Below, in pieces: positions 1-8,648 of a stretch of 64,000 nt of DNA. Position 1 is the stretch's first letter. Each line of letters opens with the position of its first letter. Origin of the DNA: JAVVHH01 sp964613945 (GTDB taxonomy: Bacteria > Pseudomonadota > Alphaproteobacteria > Acetobacterales > Acetobacteraceae); assembly GCA_964613945.1 (NCBI GenBank), contig CAZTJC010000013.1:50081-114080 (forward strand), given 5' to 3'. A model generated the notes under the pieces. It saw only the letters and a list, made by a program, of their open reading frames with translations. It ran no database searches and had not been told where the DNA came from. The translations under genes were made by a program, and so were the position numbers.

Positions 1-1831
1 AGCGGGCCAGGGCTTCGAAGCTGATGATCTTCTTCGTGCTGGCATCCGCCAGGGGCTGATACTCGACGTGGATTTCGCCGCGTTGCAGCGCTGTTCGGAG
101 ATCGGCTTCTACCTGGCGTCGCTCGCGTGCGGCATCGTCCATCGCCGGCTCGAAGAAGCACCACTGGTTCCGGCCTTCGTTTTTGGCGCGGTAGAGAGCC
201 AGGTCGGCGTTGCGTAGCACCAGGTCACTTCCGGCGGTTTGTTCGGAACGATGAATGGCGACGCCAGCCGATGCACCGATCCCGACACCACGATCACGAA
301 TGCCGAACGGGCGGGCAAGCGCATCAACTGTTCGACGGGCAATCAGCCCGGCGGTCTCGTAATCTGCCACGAATATGGCGAACTCGTCGCCACCAAGGCG
401 GGCGACAGGACAGTTGGAAGCTTTGGCAATACGCTGCGCCGCTTCGATCAGCACTTCGTCGCCAGCGGCATGGCCATAGAGATCGTTGACGATCTTGAAC
501 CGGTCCAGATCGAGACAAATGACTGCCGGTGTGGCGCCCAGATTTATGGACTGGTCGACGATCTCGCCGAAGCGAACGCGATTAAGGAGCCCGGTCAGAG
601 GATCGTGGTGCGCCAGGTATGACAAACGCTGGATGGCAGCCTTTTCCTCGGTCACGTCTTTCGCGAAACCCAGCAAGATTGCCTGTCCACCCGGGGCCAC
701 CGACTTGATCTTGGTGACTTCTATTTGCCGAATGGAGCCATCCAGGCGGGTCATCGTCCGATCGATCATGATCGGTCCCGCCGCTGCCATCGCCTGGGCG
801 GTGTAGCTGTGGTACGCATCGAAATCGTCTTGGGGGAAGATCTCCTCCCAGGTTCGCCCGACGATTTCCTCGCGAGTTCGGCCGCTCAGTTCCTTGAAGC
901 TACGGTTGGCGAAGATATAGCGGTCGGTGGTGACGTCCTTGGCATAGATCGCGGCAGGCATGTTCTCCACGATTGCGTCGGTGAGTGCGCGCCGTGCTTC
1001 ACGTTCCGCTTCCAATTGGCGCCGGGTCGTCGCATCGCGCAGGATCGAAACAACCGTGACGTCTCCATCTTCGCGATGGACGCCCAGGGTCAATTCGACA
1101 TGCACCTCGCTGCCGTCGCTTTTCAGGGCCGGTATCTCCACAACCCGCATCGGTCGCGCACTGCTCGAGGCGATGAGGCGGTTGAACCCGGCCGTGTGAG
1201 CCTCACGCATGGAGGCCGGGATGATGAAGGTAATGGCCTGGCCGATGGCTTCGGCTCGGGTCCAGCCCAGCAAAGCCTCGGCGGCATTGTTCCAGTGGTT
1301 GACGCACCCGTCTCGGTCGCAGGTGATGAAGGCGTCGGTCGTGGTCTTGTCGATGACGGCCGCAGCCCGGTCCCGTTGGCGCAACTCGTTGAGTTCGACC
1401 CGCTCGATCACCTGCCCGGCCATCAGCACCAGCGTGTTGCGTTCGCGTGCGCTGAACGACCTCGGGCGCCGATCGATGATGCACAGCGTGCCGAATGCGA
1501 TACCTGCACGGTTGATCAGGGGAGCGCCGGCGTAGAAACGCGCGCCGAGTTCGCCGATCACCAACGGATGGTTGCTGAAGCGGGGATCGGCCGCGAGATC
1601 TTCAACGATCAGCGGCTGCGCGGTCTCCAATACGTGGCCGCAGAACGCAATGTGCTTGGGTGCGCTGCACAGGTCGAGGCCGACCTTGGCCTTCATCCAG
1701 ACGGAATCGCCATCGTCGATGTTGACCAGAGCGATCGGGACGTCGAACCGATCGGCGGCAAGGGCGGCAATCACATCATACTCGGGCGACGATGCTCGCA
1801 GTATTTGGGTGCTGCCGATATTATTCGTCAT
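1..1831 (-). CDS. GAF-PAS-PAS-GGDEF-EAL cyclic-di-GMP protein (3' end cut by window edge)
   Basis: A predicted cytoplasmic signalling protein that makes and/or degrades cyclic di-GMP. Reading the minus strand from its ATG gives a GAF domain (about residues 15-145), two PAS domains (about 155-265 and 285-395) and a GGDEF domain (about 405-565). An EAL domain begins just before the window edge, where the SFEAL motif is visible. The cyclase signature is intact (RLGGDEFAIF, about residue 478). I see no RxxD inhibitory site at the usual distance upstream of it. An in-frame TGA stands directly before the ATG, which fixes the start. No membrane segment is seen, so the input is probably a soluble ligand or partner bound by GAF/PAS. 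Whether the EAL half is catalytic cannot be judged because it lies outside the window. There is no operon link to the T6SS genes further right. Confidence 0.93.
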   Translation of the reverse strand, partial: MTNNIGSTQILRASSPEYDVIAALAADRFDVPIALVNIDDGDSVWMKAKVGLDLCSAPKHIAFCGHVLETAQPLIVEDLAADPRFSNHPLVIGELGARFYAGAPLINRAGIAFGTLCIIDRRPRSFSARERNTLVLMAGQVIERVELNELRQRDRAAAVIDKTTTDAFITCDRDGCVNHWNNAAEALLGWTRAEAIGQAITFIIPASMREAHTAGFNRLIASSSARPMRVVEIPALKSDGSEVHVELTLGVHREDGDVTVVSILRDATTRRQLEAEREARRALTDAIVENMPAAIYAKDVTTDRYIFANRSFKELSGRTREEIVGRTWEEIFPQDDFDAYHSYTAQAMAAAGPIMIDRTMTRLDGSIRQIEVTKIKSVAPGGQAILLGFAKDVTEEKAAIQRLSYLAHHDPLTGLLNRVRFGEIVDQSINLGATPAVICLDLDRFKIVNDLYGHAAGDEVLIEAAQRIAKASNCPVARLGGDEFAIFVADYETAGLIARRTVDALARPFGIRDRGVGIGASAGVAIHRSEQTAGSDLVLRNADLALYRAKNEGRNQWCFFEPAMDDAARERRQVEADLRTALQRGEIHVEYQPLADASTKKIISFEALAR

Positions 1832-2009
1832 TCAAGGCTGCTCTGAAACATCGCGGAGCAGCTTATGACCAAGCTGTTAACAAAGGCTTACTGCCGATGT
1901 CGGCTACATGACGAACGGAATGGTATTATGCACCGGTGCTGCCTGCGAACCCCGTCAGTAGCGAGGACGAGGCAGCCACCATCCATGTTCCGGCTCGCGC
2001 CAGCCGAAT

Positions 2010-3485
2010 TCAGGGTGATCGGGCGATGGTCGACAACGGATGCAGATATTTGACCGATGTCTTGAAGTCGAAGTTGCTGAAATTGAACGTCGCGATGCCG
2101 GGCGTGTCCACGGTGACGATGCGCGCGGCTGCGGTCTCGAAGAAGGCGCGGAAATGCTGGCTCGATTTGATGGCGATCACTTTGTAGTTTTCCATGGGCA
2201 TGCCATGCAGCTTCAGCATCTCGTCGTCGAGCAGTTGGGATTTCAGCTCCGTCACGATCACGTCGACATTGCCGATCCGCAACCGGGTGGAGCGGCCGAG
2301 ATCGCGCTGACCGCCCTTGCCCATGGGCGTGCTGGCCACGAAACGGCACTGGGTGTTCATCACCACCTCCGCATCCACCTGCAGCGGTGCGCCGTGCAGG
2401 GCGTCCGTCTTGCCGCCGAGGCTGACCGCGATGCGGGCGCCTTCGCCGGCATCGTGGGCCGCCGCCACGACTTCGGCGTCGGCCAGATGGGCAAAGCAGG
2501 TTCGCGGCACGTTTCGCCGTAGCATCTCCGCGAGCAACCAGGTGCCGTCACCCGGTGCACCGGCGCCCGGGTTGTCGGAGGTTTCGTTGACGATGACCGG
2601 GCTCTCCGGGCAGCTCAGCGCCGTCTCGAGGCCGTCGGCGGCACCGGCCAAGGTGATGCTGAAAACATCGCGCTGCCGCCAGATGAAGTCGGCGACGTCC
2701 CGTGTCGCCGATAGCGCCAGGGCTTCGTCGTCTTCCGCGATCGCAATAACGGACACGCAGGTGGCGACGGAATCGGCGTACGGAAAGCCGTGATAGGCCG
2801 CGCAATGGAGGAGGCCGGGCGTGGCCTCCCATTTCTCGCATTCGGCGTTCACCGCCTTGAGCGGGCCGCCAAACGTCGTCGTGGTCGGGATCACCAGCGG
2901 CAGGCGCGTCAGCGCCATGCGGGGCCGCAGCGTGCCGGCGACCATGCGATGCACGTTGCGGATGGCGTCGCGGCCGCGGTCGTACATGTCGATATGCGGG
3001 TATTCCTTCACGCCGAACAGCATGTCGGCATTGTCGACCATGCGGTCAGTGATGTTGCCGTGCAGGTCCAGCGTCGCGACGATGGGCAGCGCGGTACCGA
3101 ACCGCAATCGCAGGGTGCGCAGCAGGTCACCCTCGATGTCGCCCGTCGTTTCGGCGACACCGGCACCGTGCAGCTCGAGGCAGATCGCGTCAAACGGAAG
3201 CGCCGCCTCGAGACCGGCGATGACCTTGCGCTTGATCTCAGCCCAGGTCTCGGCGCGGATCGTGCCCGACGGGCTGGTGATAGCGCCAAAGGTCGGCAGC
3301 AGCTCGACATCGCCGAGCGCGGTCGCCTCGTCGATCATGCCGCCGATGTAGTCCTGCACGCCGCGGTGCCGGCGCAGGAGTTCCTCGCCCTCGATCCAGG
3401 AGCGGATCCTGAATGCGGCCTCGTCCGTCGGCTCGCTGGAAAAGGTGTTGGTCTCGTGCGAGACCTGGGCGATCGCGATACGCAT
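2010..3485 (-). CDS. M81 family metallopeptidase (MlrC / microcystinase C-like)
   Basis: The protein resembles the M81/DUF1485 family, whose founding member MlrC hydrolyses linearised microcystin products. Most relatives probably act on small peptides or amide substrates. The N-terminal domain opens with IAIAQVSHETNTFS and carries LDLHGNIT and YPHIDMYDRG, where family metal ligands lie. The C-terminal MlrC domain follows, giving about 491 residues, normal for the family. I chose the ATG at 3485 because AAGGAAG lies just upstream; a start at 3515 would run into the neighbouring gene. The next gene upstream encodes a peptide-type solute-binding protein ending 22 bases away, so the two are probably cotranscribed for uptake and breakdown of one substrate class. 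The substrate is unknown. Confidence 0.9.
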   Translation of the reverse strand: MRIAIAQVSHETNTFSSEPTDEAAFRIRSWIEGEELLRRHRGVQDYIGGMIDEATALGDVELLPTFGAITSPSGTIRAETWAEIKRKVIAGLEAALPFDAICLELHGAGVAETTGDIEGDLLRTLRLRFGTALPIVATLDLHGNITDRMVDNADMLFGVKEYPHIDMYDRGRDAIRNVHRMVAGTLRPRMALTRLPLVIPTTTTFGGPLKAVNAECEKWEATPGLLHCAAYHGFPYADSVATCVSVIAIAEDDEALALSATRDVADFIWRQRDVFSITLAGAADGLETALSCPESPVIVNETSDNPGAGAPGDGTWLLAEMLRRNVPRTCFAHLADAEVVAAAHDAGEGARIAVSLGGKTDALHGAPLQVDAEVVMNTQCRFVASTPMGKGGQRDLGRSTRLRIGNVDVIVTELKSQLLDDEMLKLHGMPMENYKVIAIKSSQHFRAFFETAAARIVTVDTPGIATFNFSNFDFKTSVKYLHPLSTIARSP

Positions 3486-3507
3486 GGGACTTCCTTGCTG
3501 GTGCCGG

Positions 3508-5091
3508 TCAGGCAAAATGGACGCCCCAGAAAGCGAACAGGCTGGTGGAGACGTCGCGCAACTGGGCGGCGTAGGCGGTCTTGTAGAAGTATTGTCCGGT
3601 GGGGATGTAGACGCCCTGCTGCAGCGCGCCCGCTTGGATGTCGCGGGCGAGGCGGCGCTGGTCGGCCGGGTCGGCGGCGTCGATCCACTCGTTGCGGAGC
3701 TTTTCCAGGTCGGGAAGGTTCGGCCAGCCGAAATAGGTCTGCCCGCCCGCGGTGCGCAGCATCTGGCTCACGCCCGGGTTGATGAGGTCCAGCCCGTTCC
3801 ATGTGGTATGGAACATGCTCCAGCCGCCGGCATTCGGGGCGGCCTTGCTGGCCCGGCGCTGCACCAGCGTGCCCCAGTCGGAGATGACGTAATCCACGTT
3901 CATGCCGAGCCGCCGCAACACGTCGTTGGCCACCTCGCCGAGGGCTGCCAGGACCGGGTTGTCGCTGGCGGCCAGCAACACGACGCTCTCGCCCTTGTAG
4001 CCGGCATCGGCGAGCGCCTTTTTGCTCTTGGCCAGGTCGCGCGGACCGGTGATGGCCGCGAGCCCGGCATCGTTGGCCATCGGCGTATCGGGCGGAAACA
4101 CGCCGACGCCGGCGCGCCATAGGTCGGGATCGCCGGCCGCGGCCCCCATGCAATCCTCCTGGGAGAAGGCCTCCAGCACGGCGCGGCGGATGGCCGGGTT
4201 GTCGAAGGGCGGGTGCAGATGATTGAAGACGCCGGTCCCCATGATGCCCAACCGGCTGCTAAGTTCGGCTTTCAGGCTGCGGGTACGCTGGATCACGGGC
4301 AGGAGGTCGTTTGGCGGGTTCTCCCACCAATGGACCTCGCCGTTTTGCAGGGCCGACAGCGCCGTGCTTGGGTCCGGCATCACGGTCCACTCGACCCGGT
4401 CGACATGCGCGACCTTCGGGCCGGCTGCCCAACTCGGGACGCCGCCTTCGCGAGGACGGTAATCCGCATTGCGTTCGTAGACGGCCCTGGCGCCTGCCAG
4501 CCGCTCGTCGGCCTTCCAGCGGAACGGGCCGGAGCCGATCATCTCGGTGACCTGCTGCGTGGCCGGAGTGGTGGCCAGACGCTCCGGCATCACGAACAGT
4601 GCCGGCGGGCCGAGCCGCGCCAGCGCGTAGAGAATGCCCGGGAATGGCTTGCTGAGCCGGATGGAGAAGCGGTCATCCGCCGGCGCACTCATCTCCAGCG
4701 TGCGGGCGAGCAGCGTCGCGCCTTCGACGTTGCGCTGTGCCCATCGGTTGATGGAGGCGACGCAATCGCGACCGCGCACGGGCTCGCCATCGTGGAATTT
4801 GAGGCCTGGGCGAAGCGTGAACGTCCAGAGCTTGCCGTCATCCTCGACGGTGTGGCCGGCCACCATCTGCGGTTGCGGCTGCAGATTGCTGTCCAGACCG
4901 TAAAGCTGGTCCCAGATGGCCAGAGCATGCGTCCGGGTGACGTAGGCGGTGGTGAATACCGGATCGAGGATGGTCAGGTCGCTCTGCGGCACGAAGCGCA
5001 AGGTTCTGGATGTGGACTGGGCCAGCGCAGGCCTGGACAACCCTACGGCGGCCGACCCGGCGGCCAGGGCGAGAAGGGAGCGACGGTGCAT
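3508..5091 (-). CDS. ABC transporter substrate-binding protein, family 5 (dipeptide/oligopeptide type)
   Basis: This is a periplasmic binding protein for an ABC importer, of the DppA/OppA type (SBP family 5, 527 residues). The N-terminus has an Arg-Arg pair and a hydrophobic stretch ending in ALAQ, a secretion signal that is possibly Tat-type. Mature-domain features include TLRFVPQSDLTILDPVFTTA, a lobe with WTFTLRPGLKFHDGEP, the family hallmark, and SGPFRW. No permease or ATPase gene is visible in the window, so it must use a transporter encoded elsewhere. It lies immediately upstream of the M81 peptidase on the same strand. Ligand identity cannot be read from the sequence; peptides are a guess from the family and the peptidase neighbour. 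Confidence 0.92.
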   Translation of the reverse strand: MHRRSLLALAAGSAAVGLSRPALAQSTSRTLRFVPQSDLTILDPVFTTAYVTRTHALAIWDQLYGLDSNLQPQPQMVAGHTVEDDGKLWTFTLRPGLKFHDGEPVRGRDCVASINRWAQRNVEGATLLARTLEMSAPADDRFSIRLSKPFPGILYALARLGPPALFVMPERLATTPATQQVTEMIGSGPFRWKADERLAGARAVYERNADYRPREGGVPSWAAGPKVAHVDRVEWTVMPDPSTALSALQNGEVHWWENPPNDLLPVIQRTRSLKAELSSRLGIMGTGVFNHLHPPFDNPAIRRAVLEAFSQEDCMGAAAGDPDLWRAGVGVFPPDTPMANDAGLAAITGPRDLAKSKKALADAGYKGESVVLLAASDNPVLAALGEVANDVLRRLGMNVDYVISDWGTLVQRRASKAAPNAGGWSMFHTTWNGLDLINPGVSQMLRTAGGQTYFGWPNLPDLEKLRNEWIDAADPADQRRLARDIQAGALQQGVYIPTGQYFYKTAYAAQLRDVSTSLFAFWGVHFA

Positions 5092-5728
5092 GATGTTCCT
5101 ACAGCAGCGTGGGACATGAGAGCGTATTGCAGTCAGCGTACAAGGGTTGTGTAGGTGGGATCAACCGCAGCGCCGATCCATGAGACCGAGGAGCGCCAGA
5201 TGAACGTGGCGTCGCTTGAAACGCAGCAGATCGCTTCGCGTGGCGCGAAAGTTGGTGTCGTGAGGGCGGCGTCGGCGAGGGCTGTGTCGCACGTGCCGAC
5301 GTCTTCTCACAGCCATTGCAGAGTGAATTCTGCTGGGGCAGGGTCCGTCTTCGCCGCCGATTGCAGCAGTATCCGTGTCGGGAGAGGAGACAGCCGGCTG
5401 GTGACCGTCTTCGAGGGCCGCACTGACCTTATTCGCGGATGAAAATGCCCAAGCTTGATGAAAGCAGCCTCAAGCGCTTCGCCGTGACCGGCGTCTAAAA
5501 CCAATTTCTCAACCAACGTCGCACGGACACCATGATTGACGTCGGGCTTAACGCCCGGGAGACCGGAGCAGGAAAGCAGATCACCGGATTTCATCGGAAA
5601 AGCCTCGGCCCGCCGTTGGCGGAATGGGCAGACGGGAGCAATTCATTGTTGAAATGCAGCACTAAACTGCTCGGTGATCGAACCATTCTTACTTGGTCGG
5701 CCCACCCGTCAGTTGCACTTACTTAGAC
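5092..5728. other. Intergenic stretch with no recognisable gene
   Basis: These 637 bases separate the leftward solute-binding operon from the rightward methyltransferase/T6SS operon and should contain both promoters. Short open frames exist on both strands, for example 5155-5442 (+) and 5307-5594 (-). None shows a convincing ribosome site together with a recognisable family, and they overlap each other. Local base composition is less GC-rich than the genes on either side. I see no tRNA, transposase remnant or clear terminator hairpin. Confidence 0.6.
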
Positions 5729-6850
5729 ATGCGCCGCGCGCATTTCGCGGCCTGGATGCCGCATTGTCCTGTGTGCGCCCGTGATCGGAAATGCACGCCA
5801 GCCCTTGGCTTAACCGGCGTCACTGCCGAAACGTCGGACGACGTGCTTGCCGGTACGCTGGTTTGCGCCGATCCGGTCTGCCGCGCCGAATATCCCATCG
5901 TGGACGGCATCCCGATCGTGTTGGCCAATCTGCAGCAGCATCTCGGTGAACGGGCTGTGGAATTGCTCCTGCGTGACGATTTGGATCCGCGGACGCTCAG
6001 CCTGATCGGCGATGCACTGGGCCCCGATAGCTGGCTCGACGTTATACGCCAGACCGTGTCGACTTACGTATGGGACGCCTTCGCCGAGCAGGACCCGCTG
6101 GAGCCAAAAGGTGTTGCCGTTCCCAGGCCCGGTGCTGCGGGACGGTGCCTGCATGCGTTGCTTGCTCTGGTGCCGGGCTGGGACGTTCGGCATGCCCGGC
6201 GCGTCTTGGATCTCGGATGCGGCGCCGGCGGCACCGTGTTCGAATGTGCCGCCACGATGCCCGATGCCTTGGTACTGGGGATCGACGGAAATCTGGCCCT
6301 CATGCGCCTTGCCCGCCGCGCCGCGTTGCATGGTGAGGTGCATTATGGTCGCCGCCGGATCGGACTGGTGTACGATGAGCGGCGGTTCGCAGTGACGTTG
6401 CCCGGGGCGGAGCGGGTGGATTTCTGGGTTTGCGATGCTGCAGCCCTGCCCTTTCGTGACGGGAGCGCCGATGTCGTGGTCGGGCTGAACCTGCTCGATT
6501 GCCTGCCGGATCCTGTCTCGTTTCTGCACGCTACAGCAGCATTGTTGCAGCCCGGCGGTGCCCTGCTCCTGGCGACTCCGTTCGATTGGGCCGCACGCGC
6601 AACGCCGGCGGCGCACTGGATTGGTGGTCACTCGCAGCGCGGGGTCGGCGACGGCGCGGCGGAGCCGTTGCTTGCCTCACTCTTAACTCCCGGGGCGCAT
6701 CCTCGCGCGGTAGAAACGCTGGCGATGACCGGGTCGGATGACGTTGCGTGGCACACCAGGTTGCATGATCGTGCGGCGGTGATGTACCGGTCGTTCCTCG
6801 TCGCGGCGACAAAGAACGCTAATGCTGCAACGCTGGACAATTCCCCGTGA
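5729..6850 (+). CDS. SAM-dependent methyltransferase with N-terminal Trm112-like zinc-ribbon segment
   Basis: A predicted class I SAM-dependent methyltransferase of about 373 residues. Near the N-terminus CPVC and a second cysteine pair (LVCADPVC) are followed by AEYPIVDGIPIVL, which looks like a Trm112/UPF0434 zinc-ribbon segment. Motif I is RVLDLGCGAGGTVFE, followed by LGIDGN for ribose contact and by DVVVGLNLLDCLPDP and LLQPGGALLLATPFDW as motifs IV-VI. I use the ATG at 5729; an upstream TTG at 5693 would add 12 residues. tssA starts 3 bases after the stop, so the enzyme probably sits at the head of the T6SS transcript. Methyltransferases are not core T6SS parts. It could modify a T6SS protein or be a passenger; the substrate is unknown. 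Confidence 0.85.
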   Translation: MRRAHFAAWMPHCPVCARDRKCTPALGLTGVTAETSDDVLAGTLVCADPVCRAEYPIVDGIPIVLANLQQHLGERAVELLLRDDLDPRTLSLIGDALGPDSWLDVIRQTVSTYVWDAFAEQDPLEPKGVAVPRPGAAGRCLHALLALVPGWDVRHARRVLDLGCGAGGTVFECAATMPDALVLGIDGNLALMRLARRAALHGEVHYGRRRIGLVYDERRFAVTLPGAERVDFWVCDAAALPFRDGSADVVVGLNLLDCLPDPVSFLHATAALLQPGGALLLATPFDWAARATPAAHWIGGHSQRGVGDGAAEPLLASLLTPGAHPRAVETLAMTGSDDVAWHTRLHDRAAVMYRSFLVAATKNANAATLDNSP

Positions 6851-6853
6851 GGC

Positions 6854-8023
6854 ATGTTAGTCCGGCGCAAATCGATGGCTGGGTTGCGTGATGAAACGCT
6901 GCTGGAACCGGAATGTCGCATTGGGGAAGGACGTTCACTCGTCGTGAGCCCATTCGACTCATCCGACACCTTGCCTGACATCAGCCCGGACCAGCCAACT
7001 GGTCCAAGCCTCGAATTCGACGCGGATTTTGCAGAACTGGAACGGCTTGCACAGGGCAAGCCGGAGCAGCAATTCGGCGCTACGATCGTTCCGGCCGAGG
7101 AGCCCGACTGGAAAGCTATCATCGCCGGCGCGACGGCCCTGGCCGCCCGGTCCCATGACTTGCGGGTGATGGCGCATCTTGGCGTAGCACGGCTCAACCG
7201 GGATGGGATGATCGGATATGCCGAGACCCTGGCGACGGTGCGGCGGATGCTGCGGCAGCGCTGGGCGGATTTGCATCCGCAGCTGGACCCCGAGGATGAC
7301 AACGATCCGATGACCCGCGCCAACAGCCTGTTGTTGCTCTCGCAACCGGCGCGGGTTCTGCGGGTGCTCCGCAGCATGCCATTGGCCAAGTCTCCGCGCG
7401 TCGGCACCGTCAGCTGGCGCGACATCGCCATCGCCAACGGCACCCTCACGGCCCCGGATGACGTGACCAAGATGACCGACGCCGTCATCGGCGGTGTCTT
7501 CCGGGACAGCGAGCCGGGCAAGCTTCAAGCCATGCGCGACGCGATCGCATCGGCGGCCGACAGTGCCAAAGACATTCCGGCTGCCTTTGACGATTTCGCC
7601 GGACACGGCACCGGTCCCGACTATACCGAGCTCAACCGTCTGTTGCGCGACATCGGTCAGATGATCGATCGTTACGCTCCGGCGGAGGCGTCCGCTTCGA
7701 CCGATAGCGCGCTTGATGCGGAGGCGAGTGACCGCGAGGATACGACTGCCGTTGTCGCATCGATACCTTCCGGCGAAGAACGAGCCAAGCCGATCATGAA
7801 CATCCAGACCATGGAGCCTCCGACAAACCGGGCTGACGCGCTCCGCCTGCTCGATCTCGTGGTGGAGTTCTATCAACGCAGCGAGCCATCTAGTCCGTTA
7901 CCATTGTTGATCAGCCGGGCACGGCGCCTGGCCGAAATGGATTTCATGGAAATTCTACGTGACTTGGCGCCAGACGGGGTTACGCAGGCAGAGCGGATCG
8001 CCGGCGTCAGCAGCTCTGATTAA
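6854..8023 (+). CDS. tssA: T6SS protein TssA (ImpA family)
   Basis: TssA proteins prime or cap the growing T6SS tail and contact the baseplate and sheath. The ImpA N-terminal domain is recognisable by GPSLEFDADFAELERLAQG, followed by DWKAIIAGATALAARSHDLRV and the helical stretch around RQRWADLHPQLDPEDDNDP. The C-terminus has the conserved NRADALRLLDLVVEFYQRSEP and PLLISRARRLAEMDF segment. The ATG at 6854 gives 389 residues. A GTG at 6944, preceded by GGGGAAGG, would remove 30 residues that do not resemble the family and may be the true start. It follows the methyltransferase closely. tssB lies about 100 bases downstream behind its own candidate operator. Confidence 0.93.
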   Translation: MLVRRKSMAGLRDETLLEPECRIGEGRSLVVSPFDSSDTLPDISPDQPTGPSLEFDADFAELERLAQGKPEQQFGATIVPAEEPDWKAIIAGATALAARSHDLRVMAHLGVARLNRDGMIGYAETLATVRRMLRQRWADLHPQLDPEDDNDPMTRANSLLLLSQPARVLRVLRSMPLAKSPRVGTVSWRDIAIANGTLTAPDDVTKMTDAVIGGVFRDSEPGKLQAMRDAIASAADSAKDIPAAFDDFAGHGTGPDYTELNRLLRDIGQMIDRYAPAEASASTDSALDAEASDREDTTAVVASIPSGEERAKPIMNIQTMEPPTNRADALRLLDLVVEFYQRSEPSSPLPLLISRARRLAEMDFMEILRDLAPDGVTQAERIAGVSSSD

Positions 8024-8036
8024 TGTACCGGCATAG

Positions 8037-8095
8037 TCTAAACGATGAAATGGCGCGAAATTTACGGCAGGGGCTATCGGCTACACTCGTTTAGA
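8037..8095. promoter_or_regulatory. Perfect 9-base inverted repeat (TCTAAACGA / TCGTTTAGA) in the tssA-tssB gap
   Basis: TCTAAACGA at 8037-8045 and its exact reverse complement at 8087-8095 lie in the only sizeable gap (about 100 bases) between tssA and tssB. The centres are 50 bases apart, close to five helical turns. The right half ends about 30 bases before the tssB start, and the intervening AT-richer sequence could hold a promoter. The arrangement resembles paired half-sites for a dimeric or looping regulator. No regulator is identified. Confidence 0.45.
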
Positions 8096-8126
8096 TAGTA
8101 GACGCAGCGGTAAGGAGTCGACGACG

Positions 8127-8645
8127 ATGGCAAAAGCAAGCAGTCAAAAATTTATCGCAAGAAACCGCGCACCGCGCGTGCAGATAGAATATGACGTCGA
8201 AACGTACGGCTCCGAGAAGAAGGTTCAGCTTCCTTTCGTTGTCGGTGTCATGTCGGATTTGTCGGGCAAGCCGTCCGAGCCGTTGCCTCCCGTCATCGAC
8301 CGCAAGATGCTTGAGATCGACATCGATAATTTCGATGATCGCATGAAATCCATGAAGCCCCGCGTCGCGTTCACCGTCCCGAACACCTTGACCGGTGATG
8401 GCAACCTTGCCGTGGACATCACCTTCAAGAGCATGGACGATTTCTCGCCTGCCGCGGTCGCGCGCAACGTCGAGGGGCTGAATAAGCTGCTCGAGGCGCG
8501 CACCCAGCTCTCGAACTTGATGACCTACATGGACGGCAAGACCGGTGCCGAGGAACTCATCAACAAGCTGCTGCAGGATCCATCGCTGATGGCCAGTCTC
8601 GCCGCGGCGCCCAAGCCGACTGCGACCGCGAGCGAGGAAGAGTAA
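8127..8645 (+). CDS. tssB: T6SS contractile sheath small subunit TssB (VipA)
   Basis: TssB pairs with TssC to build the contractile sheath around the Hcp tube in the cytoplasm. At 172 residues it has the normal length. It shows the family pattern: RAPRVQIEYDVETYG, LPFVVGVMSDLSG, FDDRMKSMKPRVAF, DITFKSMDDFSPAAVARNV and a C-terminal helix LLEARTQLSNLMTYMDGK that carries the handshake contacts to TssC. AAGGAG lies upstream of the ATG. tssC starts 3 bases after the stop, as usual for this pair. Confidence 0.97.
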   Translation: MAKASSQKFIARNRAPRVQIEYDVETYGSEKKVQLPFVVGVMSDLSGKPSEPLPPVIDRKMLEIDIDNFDDRMKSMKPRVAFTVPNTLTGDGNLAVDITFKSMDDFSPAAVARNVEGLNKLLEARTQLSNLMTYMDGKTGAEELINKLLQDPSLMASLAAAPKPTATASEEE

Positions 8646-8648
8646 TCG

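Noticed and set aside
5155..5442. Possible small gene of 95 codons in the left intergenic region
   Set aside because: There is no recognisable family, the composition is poor, and it overlaps an equally plausible minus-strand frame (5307-5594). Neither could be supported.
8050..8066. Possible sigma-54 promoter (TGGCGCG-N4-TTAC) before tssB
   Set aside because: The essential GC of the -12 element is absent (TTAC in place of TTGC), and no enhancer-binding regulator is encoded in the window.
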